Assembly (NCBI RefSeq): GCF_007655135.1
Contig: NC_045128.1
Location: forward strand, 16,942,230-17,006,229
Direction of reading: 5' to 3'
Source of the DNA: Punica granatum
Lineage: Eukaryota > Streptophyta > Magnoliopsida > Myrtales > Lythraceae
Length of the DNA stretch: 64,000 nt
The stretch's first letter is position 1; every line of letters begins with the position of its first letter. The notes beneath the pieces are model-generated. The model made no database searches, was not told where the DNA came from, and was given only the letters and a program-made list of their open reading frames with translations. This document shows, one piece after another, positions 60,708-64,000 of the stretch. A program made the translations under genes and the position numbers.

Positions 60708-61209
60708 ATTGTCAGTGTCGGTGGGGTGAAGGGAGGGAAATCGGTCAGCGCCAAAAGGTCAACATAAGATCTCCCGCCAAAATCCGCACTTTGGGCCTCT
60801 CTGTCTTCATTCTACGACATCAATGTTCTTTGCCTTCTTTTCTCCCTCTCTTATATTTATTTTTACAATAATTTTTCCTTTTTCTGCTGAGGAATCATTG
60901 TTCAGTTGTGATCTTCTTTAATCAGAGGAAGGAAGGTTGCATGGCTGAAATTGACCGACACCCCTATTACATATTGTGAATAATATTGGCTGTGACTTAA
61001 TTAGGTCTGTATATCTTGTAAATGCATTCATAGATATAACAAAAGTGTCCCGATACACAATGAGCTATATACAAGGTAAGAGTATCCTAGAGATACCGAA
61101 ATACACTCCATCATCTGTTGGGGGCGTAAACACTAACAGATTGCACAATATGATTGAAAGAGGGACACCGATAAATTCTTGGTTAAGATATCAATTAGCT
61201 AATATGCGT
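60708..61209. other. Unassigned spacer
   Basis: Nothing recognised between the MITE and the copia remnant. A 105-codon plus-strand ORF at 60,976-61,293 overlaps the copia fragment antisense and is not supported as a gene. Confidence 0.3.
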
Positions 61210-61985
61210 TGGTACATAACGTACAAGGAGGTCCCCACATTGGAGTTGCTTGCGAACGAAGTGATAGTCCACCGCTATGTGTTTGGACGCTGATGCTGAA
61301 TCGAATTAGCCGCAAGATATGTTGCACTTATATTGTCACGACAGGCAATAATGGGACTTGGTGAGTAGCGATCAATGTCCTGAATAAGCTAACGAAGCCA
61401 GAGCGTCTCAGCAACAGCATAAGCTAAGGCACACTATTTGGCCTTAGTCGAACTCTTGGACACAATGGGTTGTTTCTTGGAGCGCCAGGAGATTAGATTC
61501 AGTCCAACGAACAATGCATATCCCATGGTCGATCATTTAGTATCTAGGCAGCCAGCCCAGTTGGCATCAGTGTAGGCAGCGATTTGTAGATCAAAAGATC
61601 GACTTAGACTGAGATCGTGTGAGATTTGTGCCCCGAAGATAGCGTATAATTCTTTTCGCAGTCTGAAAGTGATCCGTTCGTGGTGTATGCATAACTTGGC
61701 TAATCAAATTGACAACAAAACAATTGTTAGGTCTAGTAATTGTTATGTACTGTAGTGCACCGATGATGCTCATGTATTCAGTAAAGTCAAGTAATAACTC
61801 GCCATCGGTCAAAGACAGATTACGATGGGACGGTAAAGGTGTTGTAACTGCAACTGAGTTTTCAAGACCAAATCTAGCAAGGACATCTAAAATGTATTTT
61901 TGCTAGGACAAGAAAGGGTATCTGAGTGACGCTTGACCTGAACTCCAAGGAAAAAATGTAAAGGACCTAGATCTGTCATGGCAGT
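61210..61985 (-). pseudogene. Decayed Ty1/copia RT-RNase H fragment
   Basis: On the minus strand the order is LHFFLGVQVKRH (near 61,955), LARFGLENS (near 61,885), FTEYMSIIGALQYITITRPN (61,780 region), TAKRIIRYLRGT (61,640 region), then RNase H with YTDANWAGCLDT, LISWRSKKQPIVSKSSTKA and ISATYLAAN (61,580-61,290). This is the usual end of copia pol. It has several stops and frameshifts and no LTRs were found nearby, so it is an old truncated copy. Confidence 0.85.
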
Positions 61986-63552
61986 AAGCACCTCGTTTCG
62001 GCTCGGGCTAGGTCTACCTTTCAGGAAGCACATTGAATCAGAGATTGGATGAAAGCACCTCGAGATCGCATGTCAAAAGACAAACTTTCGAGATTAAATT
62101 GATAAGTTCTCGAGTGGTGAGTATTTGATTTTGATTATCCATGCCTATTTTCAAAATTTGTATGAGTTAAATGGCAATATTTCTTTTTCCGGAGACATGC
62201 GTGTAAAATGAATTTCGAAGCGTGACGCTTACTCTTCGAAGAGCTTGTTTTAAACCAAATTACTCGTATTTTCATGTAAAAAGGCACGATCAATTTTCTA
62301 TAATTAAAACCCTTTGATTCATATATTTTATCCAACAAGGTAAGGGTTCGAGACGAAGAAGAACGATATTTCCATGTAGCGAAAATATTCAAGAAAGTAT
62401 TTTCTAAACTCGTTGATATTTTCTGATAATTTTTCTTCGCTCAAATGTGCTTCAAAATTCCGAAAATGGTGAAAATACAATGTTTTTGAAAGTTTGAGGG
62501 CATATATGTTATTTTTGCTACACCAAACCAATTTAGTTCAACTGGTTCAAGTCAGCTCCCACCGATGTGGAATTTTAGGACATGGGCGCGGTTAGTTCCC
62601 GTGTCCCTGTACAGAGGCACGGGTACTAATTGGGACACGCCCACGGGCCAACTATCCCAACAGACAAGTTCGGACAACTGGATCCATCCGGAGCTCTCAG
62701 ATTGTAATAAAGTAAATTACATTTTCATCCCTAAACTGTCAATATTTGTAAAACGACCCCCGATTCCCTTATGCCTATAAATAGGAGTTCATTTTCAGCA
62801 TTAGAGGACTTTTGGCAATTCATGTGTTGAAACTCAGCCAAAATTACAACAAAATCTCTAATAATGCTTATAGTTCATAGATATTAGTAAGATTTAGTGA
62901 GTTTGAGTGTGATTTCCATCGATTCTGAGTTCGTGAGTCCGAGCCGTGCCGAACTATAGTGAAAGGGGCATCTTTTCACCCCTGTCCAGAACCAAGCTCC
63001 CATCTTGGTCAATTTGTGCTTAATTAGGATAATTATGTGTAGATTAGATTACTATGTTGGTAAATTATGTGATTTAGAGCCTAATTAGGATTAATTGAGT
63101 AGTATCTTTCTCAATTAGGATCAAACTTGGCTAATTAATCTTGACTGTACTCGAGAAAGACTAATTGCATATTAATTGGACATGATATGGAGTTAATTGA
63201 GTTGATCCCTTTGTAATTAGGTGTAATTAGCTGAAATTAGCTTGTTAAATCGTGCTTAATTGCTCATGATAGAGTACTGATCGAGTGATGATTTGGTCTA
63301 ATTTAGGATCAATTAGGTTTAATAGGCTTAAATCATGTGTAATTGGCTTAATTATGAACTTGACTACGTGTGATTATGCTTGAATTAGCTTAATAAGCAG
63401 TAATTAGCATGAAATTGGACTTTGTAACATTTTGGGATTTTTTGTAAAATAGGCTGAGATGAGTCATTTTGATGATTGGTTGCTTGATTGGGTCTAATCG
63501 TGTGTAATTAGCTTCCCATTGATTCAAACCTTGCTTAATCTTGCTTAATTGT
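61986..63552. other. Intergenic DNA with possible promoter; AT-rich right part
   Basis: TATAAATAG at 62,776-62,784 is a good core promoter match followed by a likely transcribed leader; it may belong to a degenerate LTR, but no TG...CA borders were fixed. From about 63,015 to 63,545 the DNA is rich in 'taattag' and 'cttaatt' words without a fixed period. No gene recognised. Confidence 0.35.
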
Positions 63553-64000
63553 TGTACGAACCCGAATGTGTTTCTCGTCGGAGCCCGCATGCGCGCTTTT
63601 GGATCACGCGGCTTGGTAGTGTCCACCTTCCTAGGGATGCGAAACGGACACGCGTAAGAAGGAGTTGCCACTTACCATTTTACGACCCGAAGGTCGAGGT
63701 CCGGTAAGTTACCCGGGTCTAGGGGTAGTGATACACCTAGTTTTGCTAAGGCATTGGTCTGTACGAAACCGAAAAGTCCGAGTTCGAGGGTTCATGTTAC
63801 GTGCAGACCTATATCTCGCACGCCCTTTTCGGTACTTTGGTTTGTTAGGCTTGCAATTTTATTTCATTTATCGAGTGAATTAAGCTGTGCTCAGCTTACA
63901 CGTTTTGACATCGAAAATTCGATAAACTAAACGATATCGGTTGAGAAGCCGAGAGATAAGTAGGCCCGTTTGTCGAGGAATCAATTTATTATCTTGTGTT
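63553..64000 (-). repeat. Partial Tat-family LTR running off the window
   Basis: Starts tgtacgaacccgaatg and closely follows the LTR end at 19,873 onward, including the plus-strand cgacccgaaggtcg hairpin (63,683-63,696) and 'cctatatctcgcacgcc'. No primer-binding site lies to its left, so this is a left-hand (3') LTR of a minus-strand element or a solo LTR. Confidence 0.8.

Noticed and set aside
60976..61293. 105-codon plus-strand ORF
   Set aside because: It overlaps the copia RNase H remnant antisense and shows no recognisable domain.

Overview
The window is plant nuclear DNA, almost certainly from a flowering plant (eudicot likely; species not determined). The signs are GT-AG introns with T-rich acceptors, a 13-exon plant-type family 1 glycoside hydrolase (GH1), Ty3/gypsy Tat/Ogre-type and Ty1/copia retrotransposons, a hAT-type MITE and a decayed plant mobile domain gene. 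Only one host gene is clear. More than two thirds of the window is LTR-retrotransposon sequence, much of it nested.

Region 1-18,374 is a tandem array of a large non-coding LTR retrotransposon derivative (LARD), plus strand. It runs: the 3' end of one internal region (unit A, cut by the window edge), a complete 5.97-kb LTR shared by both units (3,370-9,339), a complete internal region (unit B, 9,340-14,557), then a second LTR that has lost about its first 2 kb (14,558-18,374). Region 18,375-25,131 holds two oppositely oriented LTRs of a second Tat-like family, with a short leader and primer-binding site between them. This lies against a decayed chromovirus-like pol (25,132-26,530). A degraded plant mobile domain pseudogene follows on the minus strand (27,090-28,140), then unassigned DNA up to 31,159.

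Region 31,160-56,443 is a beta-glucosidase-like GH1 gene on the plus strand. Intron 1 contains an 18.8-kb Ogre element in antisense orientation (31,664-50,478). On the minus strand this element has a 5' LTR, tRNA-Arg-type primer site, ORF1, gag, protease, a short spliceable intron, reverse transcriptase / two RNase H domains / integrase, a 3' minisatellite, a polypurine tract and a 3' LTR. Exon 6 is broken by a 1,266-bp piece of another gypsy element (53,046-54,311), so the GH1 gene is called a pseudogene although its other exons look intact.

Downstream (56,444-64,000) are a TRIM-like miniature retroelement, AT-rich spacer, a hAT MITE, a decayed copia RT/RNase H fragment and the start of another Tat-family LTR running off the window.

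The most notable relationships are three. The LARD and the coding Ogre are colinear through leader, ORF1 remnant, spacer and 3' region, which suggests an autonomous/non-autonomous pair. All seven Tat-type LTR ends in the window share a terminal module with a 5-bp stem capped by a UNCG-type tetraloop plus a second hairpin that shows compensatory changes. The small insertion in exon 6 has the termini and 5-bp target duplication of integrase-mediated insertion, yet carries an LTR in its middle.
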